Below the pieces are notes generated by a model, which saw nothing but the letters and a program-made list of their open reading frames with translations, searched no databases and had not been told where the DNA came from. Below are positions 23,027 to 34,191 of a DNA stretch of 64,000 nucleotides, piece by piece; within the stretch, counting starts at the first letter, position 1, and every line of letters begins with the position of its first letter. Both the position numbers and the translations under genes were made by a program. Origin of the DNA: Capitulum mitella (Eukaryota > Arthropoda > Thecostraca > Pollicipedomorpha > Pollicipedidae); NCBI GenBank assembly GCA_030062745.1, contig CP099843.1, positions 1,606,001 to 1,670,000 of the forward strand, given 5' to 3'.

Positions 23027-24366
23027 CAGTAGCGTAGCCACGGAGGCCATAGGGGTCCCAAGACCTCCTAATTTTTTGTGGTACACGGAGGTTCTCCTGG
23101 CGTTTGCCTCAAGGGCTCCTCTGGGCGGGAAAGGCAAACTCACTCTTCCGCATAGCGCCCCCAGTCCCTCGGCAAAGGCCCCTCTGGCAGGTAGCGATGT
23201 GTCCTCTGACCGGGAAAGGTAAGTGGGTCTCCCGGTATGTATGTACCTACTGAAAGGCATATGCGAGGACCGGAAAGGATGCTCTTCTGCAAAGGAGCCG
23301 CTAGCCAGAAAACATCCTCCTGCCACTGGATGGTTTCGGCATGCTGGGAAGGGAGCCCAGTAACACAACCTAAGCCAAGGGTCAGAGGGATCTTATCATT
23401 CCAACTTCAGAAATTCCCATTCCTCAGCCAATCAAATCCTCAACCTATAACAAAGATACATAAAGAATATATTTTGAGTATTCCCATAGATAATTGTAGA
23501 CATGGATGCGCGCAAAGGAAGTTTTTTGATGAGAAGAGGGCACTTTGTGTCTGGCTGCAGTCGCGTCCATACAAGTCCTCGAAATTTGAACGGGGTATTA
23601 ATAAGCCTACCGCACTCCCCGGCTACTTGCCACCACTGTGTACTGCAATTCCACTACTTGTCACCACGGCGTGGGTAGTTAGCAGCTCTGCCGACACTTC
23701 GCACTACAAACCGGGCATGGGCGTGGGTGCGTCCCGGGCTAGTTATATATATATAAAAAAAGAGAGCACTGTTTTCAAGATGTTCGTCATTTTTTTTTAC
23801 ACCGAAAACTGAATCAAACCGACGCATCGTCGAAATGTCGCATACATGCATAAAGGAATTTCGTCCTGGTCGTTATTTATGCACAATTTCTACACTGACG
23901 TAGTTTTTCACATCCATTAATCGACAGCTGTTATGTACTACTAAAGCAACCTACCTGTTGTTCAAATCCAGGGACAGGGCATATGGTTCTGGGGAAATCC
24001 CTGGACAACAAAATCAGATTTGGCCGTAGCGCCGTAAAACGCAAGTAACTTGAGTATCGCTGAACGTATAATTCACCTCTGCAATTTTCAGAATCTTTAC
24101 GATGCGGGATGAAGTGGTGGATAAAATAGGAGACGGTTCAAAACCTCGCTCAGCGCAGACCGGAAGTCATACACATGGAATCCCGATATGTTTTTGTGCT
24201 GTCAGTGCCGGGCACACTCATTCTTAATAATGACACTGAAAAATAAGTACCACGTACCCCTGGTGTCCTAGCCATGGAGGCCCCGTGGTTTTTAAGGGGC
24301 TCCATCAGTGTTGGCTCCCTCACTCTCTGTCCCCCCCCCCCCGAAAAAATCCGGGCTGCGTCACTG
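23027..24366. mobile_element. Possible hAT-like element or fragments
   Basis: CAGTAGCGTAGCCA at 23027 and CCGGGCTGCGTCACTG ending at 24366 are imperfect inverted repeats of the same type as the ends of the 34113-36801 element. The interior near 23080-23330 has the same GGCCCCTCTGG-like degenerate repeats as that element. The 8-bp flanks do not match, and a second left-end-like sequence sits at 24264, so these may be two broken copies. Confidence 0.3.
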
Positions 24367-24369
24367 ATG

Positions 24370-27300
24370 TTCAGGATACCTTTTTGAGACCCTGTTTTTT
24401 GTTTGTTTTTTTCAAGTGCGTGCTGTGTGCCACATGCATGCGACCCTGACAGTCATTAAGTCGAACGTTCGCTTTCAGACTGCAGTCCCAGTCCTTCCAG
24501 CATTTTCAACCAGATGAAGTGTTGGCGCAAATGATAAGACATTGGGTGAAAAACACGGTTAACATTATTGTTAACGCGGCATGTTTCGCTCCTTCGACGC
24601 ATCAGACCAAACCACCTCTATCGAATGAAGCGAAAAATATTTGGATACGTCTGGTTTGTCCTCAAAATATGTGGCAAATTAACAAGACCTCATTGCAGAC
24701 TAAAAATACTGCACCAGAGGACAGTGGGGATTGCGCTGATTCTTTGATCATCAACACCACAATTTTGTCGCATTGATTTCTTTTCATGTCTGGTCTCAGC
24801 CCCAAACAAAATGAATCAGATCCGATGAGAAACCAAAATTTAGGAGTACCTTAAGTTCCGCCGAATGGGATGGCTGGATCCGCGAACGGTCTGCCCTCCC
24901 CCCCATCCCGAAATAGCTTCCGCCGCCCCTGGCGAGAATCAAGCCCAGTTCAGCAATGTTCGGCACCGCATGGGGCAACATTCAGGATACGATTGCACAG
25001 AGTGAGAAGTAGGATCGGGCACTACGTACACGCTTGCGCAGCCACGTGCCGTAGCGCAGCTTTCTGGATTCAAATGAGCAACGTTTGGGCTACGAACGGG
25101 CAGTCATTAACCCCGGACGGATGTGCATTCAGCAGAAACAAGCAGAATTTATAAGTGCAGTGCGCAGAAACTTGGCGGGACTCACGTTTTCCTTGCTCGC
25201 AAGAACAAGACTAAACCGGATGGCACCCAGGAGGAGCGGGGGTGGCACAGATGGAAAAAGAATGTTTTACATTCCTCGCAGATACTCCTTTGAAAAATGC
25301 AGACCCTTTGCTGTATTACTGAGTAGATCAAATACCATGAAGGGGAATTTATTTGCCATCACAGGCGGTGAAAATGGTGACACCGGTCGTGCTTAGTCCT
25401 ATAAAAGAGGCTATACATTGGCGATCGGCTGGGGGGAAGGGGAAAGATTTCTACGGATCGGCTGGGGAAAGGGGAAAGATTTCTACGACATTTCTTTCCA
25501 CACAGCGCTCAAAGATTTAATGTTGCAATTTGCGAGTCCTGAGTGGAAAGGCTGGGACACCCTTCCCGCGCTCTCCGCTGTGGAGCTGCCTTTGATGTAA
25601 TGCCAAAAAAGACTGAACATGGCTGAGATTGTGGCGGGTACAGGGAAGGGGTAATGTGGTCATATGTCTTCCTGACTGGCCATAAAATATTCCGCTGTCA
25701 GAGGCACGGGCCCTCGATAGATGCATTTTTCAATGCAAATTGCCCTGGTCGACACTGCCCGAACACACTCATTCGCCCATTCTGTAAACGTGGCTTGAGG
25801 AGACGTTCGCTGTTCCCGACTTTAGTCTCAAGAACTGCGGCTTATTGAAGGTTACGTGCTGTAATAGGCGTAGCAACGTTTCGAAAAATGGGGTCAGGGG
25901 CCAGAGTATTTTAGCTGGCGGAGGGTACGGTCCAAAAAGGGCGTTTGACCCAGTACTAAGGCAACTATTTCGCTCATTCCTTGTAAGTAGTGACAGCGTC
26001 AAATGTTCTCGCGAGGTAGGCCTGAAATGGCATGTGGTTCTAAAACCGCTTCATGCTGGGTACCTCCGGACTGATTTTCACCAAACGAAGCGGAGTCTCA
26101 CGGCCACATTAGCACCAAGTTATTGCCAAATTCAGGCGCGACACGTTGTGCGTCAAAAGTGTCTTTTTTGGCCATTAAGATGGCCATTAAGAACTCACAA
26201 ATTGGGATCTGGTGGTGTATTTACATCCTTTGGAGTAAAGTTCTTAGGTGCATATAAAAAGGAAAATGCAAAAAAAAACATGAAATGCAGAGTCTGCCTA
26301 TAGAAAATAATATGTGATTTATTTAAGTTTCAGCTTCTTTTCCATCAGCTTAAAGATGATGGAAAACAGAACTGGGGGCTTGCCTAGTAAGCCGCAGTTG
26401 GGAGCCTTACAAGAAAAATGATGAGCGCCGCACCGGAGCCTGTCATTACTCTAAGCATTACAGGCCGGCCGGCGCGGGTGCGACGGTCAAAATGGAATTC
26501 CGAAATCGGACATGCGCCGTCATGTTGAGAAAGTATTTTTTACGTTTTTCTTACAGGCAGCTCGAATCTTTCGAATAACGCGAAGAACGCAAGTACTATA
26601 GACATCAACGCACTTACCGTTACTGGCACCAGAGACACAAGTTCTGGGAGAGGTTAGTTTGGGCCAACAATGTTTTAGACTATACCTCTGAACTTTGGGG
26701 GTGGCCTACAAAAGTGATGAAAGGTCCTGTCGTCCAACCGTTTTCATGAGTTCTATGTGTGCTACTGTGGCGTTTCGTTTTTTTTTTTATTCTCTTCTTC
26801 ATAGTTTTGGTCTGCTTGTGTATTTTATCCCGATTTCGACTTTGATCATCTTCTTTGTGTATTTTATTTCCATTTTCGTTTTTAGTTTCTTTACTTGCTT
26901 GTTAAGTATCTGTACGCGAATGCGTTCATGTACGCCTGTTTTAACATTTTGTCCCGTTTTAACCGTGACTCAACAACGTAAAAGCTCTTTTTATGAAAAA
27001 AGTTTTTCCGTGCGTGCATATAAATGCCGTCTCACGTTAAGCTAGACGTGGATGAGGACATATCCCGATGGAAGTCTAGCAGTAAAATTTCATCGTTCTT
27101 GTATTTTGCCATTGCACGCATATCGTACACTGTAAACCAAATTGACAAGTCTTGCGAATGGTGAATAGCCGTAGCCTACTGTGACTGTCAGCTACTGCTA
27201 CAAAGACAAGGAATACAGTGGTAGCTGGCTGGTGAGATGAGGTACACACCAAGCCTTTGTATACGTGGTAGCGATTGTACGTTTTGGAAAAAAAACACCG

Positions 27301-27455
27301 AGGGCATCCTGTGTTCATGATTACCAGCTTTCTAACAAGTTATGTGAATGTCGGCGAGCCAATGATCAGCTTGTACTAGCCTCATGCGACAAGTCAGTTT
27401 AACAAGGCGATGTTTCGCACGAATACACGGATGTCATTGAACTTCCTTCTTAGAG
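24370..27455. other. Intergenic, no gene seen
   Basis: Three kilobases with only short frames. Nothing matches a family I know. Two near-identical 30-base stretches (CGGATCGGCTGGGG-like, 25420-25490) form a small direct duplication. Confidence 0.4.
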
Positions 27456-27552
27456 CAGGCGCCATTTTGTTAACGCCGCTTCGCTGTTCGCGCGCATCCG
27501 TCCCTGTCCCTGTGTTTCGCGAGTGTCGCCCACGACGGAAAATCGAGCAGAG
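27456..27552 (+). promoter_or_regulatory. Candidate promoter and non-coding first exon
   Basis: A short CpG-rich island in AT-rich DNA holds GCGCCATTTTG, a YY1-like core promoter motif, followed some 70 bases later by a strong splice donor, GAG/GTAAGT, at 27553. This is the arrangement of a housekeeping-type promoter with a 5' untranslated exon. No downstream coding exon was identified, so the gene it would serve is unknown. Confidence 0.3.
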
Positions 27553-28372
27553 GTAAGTGTCATGCTACAGTATGGGTTGCATGATGTTATTTTGTTGTTG
27601 GCTTTCAGTTTTATTTATCTATTTTATTCCAATTTTATGACCGGGGCCTGCCTTTGCTATGCAATAATGTGAGATGTAGTGGTGTATTGCTCCAAACTTA
27701 GCCATTCGAAGGGTCCCCAGTCACCATGCATTAACGTGGAACTGGAATAGCATTAATGTGCAAGGACTAGCAAATATACCAATACACATGCATCAAACAA
27801 CCTGGGCAGGGACCCCCAATAGTCTCAGAATTATAGCGTTAGGCCTACTAGTAGCATAAGTAAGAAGCGCCTCAAAATCGTTCCAATTAATGTGGCAGCT
27901 ACCATGAATCCCCCAAAGCACCTTGATAACAGCCATTTTCTAAATATAAAATTATTATTATTTTTTCAACTACTATATGGCACAGCTCAGGATGCCAACT
28001 GCATGTACTGCATGTGAATTTTCTGCGCCCCTGAAAAAATTGTGGCAAGACAAACGCTAAAATTCCCACTCCAACAGAGTGCACTCACCAAAACCGTATC
28101 ATAACGATCTCGTCAGGCTGTTAATTTGCCAAAATTTGCTTAGGTTGGCTCGGCAGGTCTCCGACCCGCTCGGTCAGAGGCCTTCATAGCTCGAGGCGGG
28201 GGGTAGATTCTCCCCCCCCCCCCCCGATCTCAAAGAGTGTTGGTCCGATTTCTTAGCCGAAAACGGCGTTTGATTGCCTGTAGCGAGATTTACATTTCTG
28301 AAAAATATCAAAAATATGAGGAGAATGGGGGTCAAAATGCGGTCGTCAATAGGGGTTTACTTAGGGATGCAC

Positions 28373-28450
28373 CGGATATTAGGGATTATCCGGTATCCGG
28401 TATCCGGCCGGATATTTTTGTGATCCGGCCGGATATCGCCGGATACTTCA
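28373..28450. repeat. Left subterminal ATCCGG/CCGGAT array of the hAT element
   Basis: CCGGATAT, TATCCGG and CCGGCCGGAT occur repeatedly in both orientations. The right end (31115-31200) has the matching array. Such subterminal repeats are transposase binding sites in known hAT elements; binding here is inferred. Confidence 0.75.
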
Positions 28451-28905
28451 CCTCCCGGTGTACGATCAAGTCGTTGCTCTAATGTTTGCGTCCAAAACCG
28501 TTTCAGGAGAAACGTGGCTTGTTGTATGAGATTGTCGATGTAATTGGCAGTTCCAGATCGATCTGGAGACCTTGGGACCAATACTTTTCTGTACTGGTCC
28601 GGGAAGGTTCGGACATATTTTGCAAGAATGGGACTTAAGTTCAGAGCTGTGAAGCAATAGCCAGCATGCGGTCAGCATCCCATCTTATGATTTATATCTT
28701 CCTTTTTCCAAATATTTCTTATCTTTCTCAAATTCTCTGACACAGTGCATTAAGAGAAAATATAACGTGTGGGCACAGGGAAATGAGACAGAATTTAAAG
28801 TCATACCGTAAGCACATTTATTACTGTATGAACATTAAACTTTGCAGAAATGTAGTCAGAGACGTCGCGGTCAGTTCTTGCCTAATGGGTCATCTCCATC
28901 TTCTC

Positions 28906-29320
28906 TCATCTGTCGGCAACACGCAAGCACCTGGGCAAGCGCACCAGCATTTTAGGCGGTACCTGTGGATCCAGAACAGCGATCACCTGGTTCATCCAGC
29001 GCTTTAGGGCAACTTCGGGTGTTGCGTACCAATTTCCTTGAAACATCCTCCGCTTAATGATGCCCCAGATGTCCTCAGTAGGACACACGTGGGGCACATA
29101 GGGGGATTGCTGTCACGCACTCCATCGGCACTCTGGCTTCTTCCAGCAACTTGAGCGTTTTCTTCGCATAATGAGCGCTGGCCAAGTTTGGCCAGATCAA
29201 CATGTCCCTCTCGAAACAGTCCTCATCCAAATATGGGATGAGCACATCCCCTACGCACTTCTCACGGCACACGTTGCCATCAACATTACCCGTGCTCGGC
29301 ATGATAACCGGACTTGTCAC
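28906..29320 (-). pseudogene. Tc1/mariner-type transposase fragment
   Basis: On the minus strand a frame near 29320-29080 reads YLDEDCFERDMLIWPNLASA then HYAKKTLKLLEEARVP. After a frame change near 29100 it continues as VCPTEDIWGIIKRRMFQGNW. This is the C-terminal catalytic half of a Tc1/mariner-superfamily DDE/D transposase: a WPDLASAHY-type segment carrying the second acidic position, and a PTEDIWG segment corresponding to the PIENLWG region with the third. The N-terminal DNA-binding part is absent. At least one frameshift makes it inactive. It sits inside the hAT-like element. Confidence 0.7.
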
Positions 29321-29439
29321 ACCCCTTGGAGAGATGGCTTTATATTACGTCCGACGATTTTCGTCAAAATAATGTTGACATGGTGGATCTTAATGAAGCA
29401 TTCTCGCAAATACAGGAATCACTTACCTGTACCAGTGAC

Positions 29440-30120
29440 AAGCTCAAACAGCTTGTCACCTGATTCAGATTCGCTTTGCAACATGTCAGTTTGTATGAAA
29501 TATGTATTCAAAGACCCTAATAAAAACACGTGTGCGCACACTGATACGCTTACATGTACCAAATGTATCAGTAAAGGTCAAGGTCGTTAAAGGTCAATGC
29601 CAAATATCTTGTAACCTGTCCCAGATTTGTTCTGCGACATGTCGATTTGTATGAAATATGCGTTCAAAGACCCCAATAAAGACACGTGTGCGCACGTGAA
29701 TACGCATACATATATACCAGAGTCGAAATCTGATCTGGAAAAGATGAAAAAATGACGCCATAGGTCGATGACCTGGCATGACCTCGACCCAAAATCCCCA
29801 GTCAAGACGCCAGATAAATGGAAGTTGTATTCTACGTTTTAAAGGCCCAACAAACACCCCGTTTCGTTCGAAAAGTTGTACGAAATGGCCTGTACGGGCC
29901 GAGAAAGTGTCCAAAATTGGCCTTTTTTTACCCTATTTGACCTTGAAGATATCGACCTAGAGCCATGAAAATTGCACACAATGCAAATCGTTGTAGCCCC
30001 ACCCTGTCCATACAATTTCATGTTTCTAGCCCTTTCTATTGCCGAGATCGGACGGGGCACTTTTAAGACCCCCCTTCCAGTGCGCGTTAGTGCGAAACCC
30101 CCTTCCACTGCGCGGGTTAA
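29440..30120 (-). mobile_element. TTAA-flanked miniature element, family 2, copy 2 (partial)
   Basis: In reverse orientation this matches 13367-14330 in its terminal region and tandem array. It ends in CCACTGCGCGGGTTAA (TTAA at 30117-30120) with the same doubled terminus. The array is reduced to about one and a half units (29480-29710), and the opposite end is missing. It lies inside the hAT-like element. Confidence 0.75.
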
Positions 30121-30944
30121 TGCTCAATCTGGTTGTTTGGTAGTGATTGCCAACATGGGAAACATTACCACGACTCTAGAGGGTTGCCAGCGTTCTGTTA
30201 ACAGTCGCTCGTGGGTCCCAAAGGGTTCATAGTGCCTCCACATAAATGGTTTGGGCCGTTCCGGGTTCTCACGGGCAAGTCTCGCGACAATCTCTCTGTC
30301 ACCTTGCTTTGATATTGCCTCCTGACTGCAAAAAATTGAAATTCCTCACACATTTTTGCACGATTTTAAGGCCAACAGTGGCAAGCATGCATGAGCCAAA
30401 TGCCAGTGATAAAACCTGTAATGTTTAAGAAATATCTATAGTTAAAAAGTTTTCATTTCTTCATTTCTTAGTACCCACCCGTTACTTCGAGAGGCATACT
30501 TTAGTAATCGTGAAGAAGGCTTGTCAGGTCAGGTATTCTAGTTCTACGAAGGCGCTATAATGGTATTCTGCGTATTCTGAAGCCTTTGCCTATGGGTGCC
30601 CATGTCCCCCTGCGGTTTTCCGATTTGTCCCCCTAATTTTAAGGTATCAAATAGGAAATTCCCACTGGAGGCACTATTTCTCGCACTTTGAAATTCAACA
30701 AAAGGACATTCAACCGTAAGTTGTCATGCAACGCCAAAAAGTTATTTCTACCCCTCGCCCTATATGTTCTTGGTGGAATGCAGCCAGCTTGTCCCCCCCC
30801 CCGTTTCTGAATCGTGGCTACACCAGTACCTTTGCCTGCAGTGGGAGATGGTGAGCTCCGCTATTATTGTTGTGTTCTTTGCTCATCTATTTATTGATTA
30901 CAAGGAAACCTAAGGAAACCTCACATGTGCACTTGTGCACAACC

Positions 30945-30979
30945 ACTCTTTGTGCACACCTCACGTGTGCACAAAGAGT
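30945..30979. repeat. Perfect 15-bp hairpin
   Basis: ACTCTTTGTGCACAC is followed after five bases (CTCAC) by its exact complement, GTGTGCACAAAGAGT. It lies inside the hAT-like element, some 230 bases from its right end. No T-run follows, so a terminator is not suggested. Confidence 0.7.
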
Positions 30980-31114
30980 TTATGCACTAGGGGATGACTC
31001 ACAAACTGTCGACATTTTTGACTATTTTTTCAGTTTCCCACATTTTCTTTTCTTTGTTCAGTCTTTTCGGTTCCATTCTTTCAATAGAAATAGTAAATAA
31101 AAACACGTAAGCAT

Positions 31115-31200
31115 AATATCCGGCATCCGGCCGGATATCCGGCACCCCGATCCGGCATATCCGGTATCCGGCCGGATCACAAAAACCCCGATCCGGTGCA
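31115..31200. repeat. Right subterminal ATCCGG/CCGGAT array of the hAT element
   Basis: Mirror of the left array, with CATCCGGCCGGATATCCGG and GTATCCGGCCGGATCAC. It ends in the terminal inverted repeat at 31206. Confidence 0.75.
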
Positions 31201-31214
31201 TCCCTAGGTTTACT

Positions 31215-33600
31215 TATACGAGCTTTCTGACCACATTTTATTTCCGGTTTTATTCTACCTCATGTCATTCTACCGACAATTGGAAGGACTGTCGCATGTG
31301 TTAGAAAAAGGTCGATTTTTATTCATAGGCATATCCAGGGTACACAAAAAGGGAAACGTGATTGAAAAATGTTTGTTCATTCTGCAACACATTTTGAGTT
31401 GGAGAGCTTATTTGTGTTTGGAAAACATTTCCATCTGTGACACATGCCATATAATATACATACGACAGTCTATGCCAATGAGTGGATCCAGTTACCACAG
31501 AAGGAAGGGGAACTTCATGATGAAACTATTGGTAACTGGCCTATTATATTCAACTAGGCTGTGAAAGCTATTTCGTACTGTGCTTAAAGTTTGTATTTTG
31601 AAATCATAAGCACATTACATTTTGAAAAAATGGAATCATAGGCATAACCAGGGCACATAAAAGGTGCAGTTTTTCGGAAAATGTTTAGTTTTACGCTTCT
31701 TCTGGATTTCCATTTATGTTACATGCCATATTATGTACATATTGCAGGTGCTCAGAAGCAGATCGAAGTAGCAAACAAAGAGAGGTTTTTAACTATATAG
31801 TTACAAGTGTGTTATATTCCGTAAATCAAGACATAATTTCTCAGAAATAAGAACGAATAAAATATGTCCCTTTACCTAAACCTGGAGCTGCCTATAATTT
31901 GTATTTTGACTGGAACATATGGCGTTTGGTCGTAATATATGTGGAACTAACGAGGCCAATCACACAGATCCAGATATCTGTTAGGCCCACTGAACGTGTT
32001 ATTGTACTGCATTAGTTTTCGTGTTCTCTATTGCTTACCACCAGGGAAGCCAATGGAATGGAATGAACGAGCGAATGAGCTGATCGGGACCACGCCGGAT
32101 TACAACCCAGTCGGGCACCGAGGATCACGGCATAGTATTCGCCGGTACGCTCATCTGGCTTTGCTCTGGATAAGTCTGGCAGAGGTAGACGGAGCCCGAT
32201 CGGGCCCAGGCGATCACGACACAGTAATCGCCGGTACAGTGCTCTGGCTACCCTCCGTAAAAGGCTGGGCACAGCTCTGACTCAACTCGGAGATCGTCAC
32301 CTGCTTGGGGTACGGCCAGGCTAGCTCCCATGCGGTCAGGTTGGGCATTGTTACGGCAATGATTGGGTTTCTTCTGACTACTCCCAGTGGAAATCCGAAC
32401 ACTGCTGTAGGTCAGCCCAAGTATGAGAGCCAGAGCCAGCTGGACCAAAGCCAGGTCTGGCCCCAAGCAGAATTGCTGGCTGGGATTGGGCGAAGTATGC
32501 ACCCGAAAATCGATGCCTGGAGACGCCCTGGCAGTGTATATAGGTGTATTATGTGCGTAAAGTAAGGCAAATATGTGTATATAACATGTTAACTTTATTC
32601 ATACAGCGAACCGTAAATTTCTAGAAACGAAAAAATATGAATACTCCATTTAACACGCCATAAAGGCCCGCCATCGACCAACATGTTTCCTAAAAATACT
32701 TGTAAGTGTGAACCCCAATTTGCATGCCCAAGGATCCGCCAATGGCCAACATGCTTGTCAAAAATACTTTGAAGCGTGAAGGCTATTTCAATTGCCTGTG
32801 ATGGTATGAAAGAAATCGAAATAATATGTGACCACGTCGAAGTGGCCCAATCTCCAAAGAGCGTGAAATTCCTCAAACGTGCCTTCCAAAACTTGTCCTG
32901 GAACCACTTGATGAGGAGGCGAATTTTTGGAATTTTGTCACAGCATGCAAAAAAACTGTATTAAGGACATTACCAATTTTCGTGAATCAGCTCCCAAAAG
33001 CCCACGAATGGCGAACGAAAAACCGGACGGGGGTCAGAGTCTCCCTCCCCCTCAGCACGGAACAGGGCTAAGCAGAACTACTTCACATCATAGCTACACC
33101 GTGTTTTTCACGTCGCTGGAGTAAAATTTTAGCAATTTGTTCTAGATCTTGCCATAATTTGCACAACAAAATGTAATAAATCACTTACACTTTCAAATTT
33201 CTTACTGGACTAAATATAGATGTAATTAGTGATAATTTTTTCGGCGGGACGACACGGACGTAAACATTTTTTCAGGTTTCATGAAAATCGGCCTAATTTT
33301 TATCCGAAGTAGATTGTCCGCATTTTCCAGATTTATAACTCAGAAGCCTCGCGTACTTTATAGGCGGGTTTGACAGTTTTGAGTCACTTTGTAAGTCCCA
33401 GCATTCCACGAGGGCTATTAGATTTACTATTCCAAATATAACAGCAAAAATTTCGTAAGATCCATAGCTGGTTTGCCCCAAAACCCCTCATTTACGGTGC
33501 TAGAACAGATTATGTGAACAACTTTGAAGGAGATTGCGAGATTCGGGGAATGCCAGATGCACGGTAACGTCATAGTCCTTGGCTAATCTCGGAAAAGAGC
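31215..33600. other. Intergenic, no gene seen
   Basis: AT-rich sequence with short frames only. Around 32095-32260 a segment with GATCACG..AGTAATCGCCGGTAC appears twice in diverged form, a small tandem duplication. No family is recognised. Confidence 0.4.
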
Positions 33601-33691
33601 ATTGACTTCGTTGCGGTTGCCAGCGGTTGGCACCTGTGGGAACAATGGCGGCCTGAGTTTCCAATGACGCGGTTGAAGTGTTGCTTGTGCG

Positions 33692-33712
33692 ATGTCACGG
33701 GGATCGTTTCTC
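33692..33712 (+). CDS. Candidate first coding exon (seven codons) with promoter motifs upstream
   Basis: ATGTCACGGGGATCGTTTCTC is followed directly by a good splice donor, GTGAGTAT. Just upstream are a CRE-like TAACGTCA (33565-33572) and an AATGGCGGCC YY1-like motif (33645-33654). The set looks like a promoter plus a very short first coding exon, but no downstream exon was found and it may be chance. Confidence 0.25.
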
Positions 33713-34191
33713 GTGAGTATTTTTCAGCGTGATGTGACTGAAGAGCGATACCCATCGCTGCACACTCAGCGCACGCATTGTCATTGCAGCGCATTGTTTG
33801 GCTACATTTGGTTCACTGTAAATCCTGGAGGCATGGCATCAGATCATTGCGTGTCAAACGTCAATCCCAAAAATGACGTCATGGTGTTGAATACTTTCTT
33901 TATCAGAATGTTTACATTTCTTGGTTTTCATGACATAAACAAATCGCGGAATCGTTATCAGTGTACTCTGCTTAGTCATTTCATATTATTTGTTGGATTC
34001 CCACCAAGGTGAACTATTCCTTGGAACGCTTATTGTTTTTTGGCCAAAGCTTTCTCGGGACAAAAGCGTTTAACATTGCAAAATGTTGCACTATTTTCAC
34101 AATGCTTAGGAACAGGGGCGTAGCCAGGATTCCGTCTGGGGGGGGGGAAATCGGATCAAGGGGGCCCCCGTAACCAATGGGGGCCCTCGCC

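Larger units (their letters stand above)
28362..31206. mobile_element. hAT-like DNA transposon with exact 8-bp target duplication
   Basis: The element starts TAGGGATGCACCGGAT and ends ATCCGGTGCATCCCTA, a perfect terminal inverted repeat of at least 14 bp. It is flanked on both sides by the identical octamer GGTTTACT (28354-28361 and 31207-31214). An 8-bp target duplication and this terminus are diagnostic of hAT. Both subterminal regions carry arrays of ATCCGG/CCGGAT. No hAT transposase frame is recognisable, so it is non-autonomous or decayed. It contains a Tc1/mariner remnant and part of a TTAA family 2 element. Confidence 0.88.

Noticed and set aside
22874..23368. 164-codon minus-strand frame with internal repetition
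   Set aside because: The repetition comes from the hAT-associated degenerate satellite; no domain.
23027..24366. Single intact hAT element with matching target duplication
   Set aside because: The flanking octamers (ACTTGACC and ATGTTCAG) do not match, so only a low-confidence fragment call is kept.
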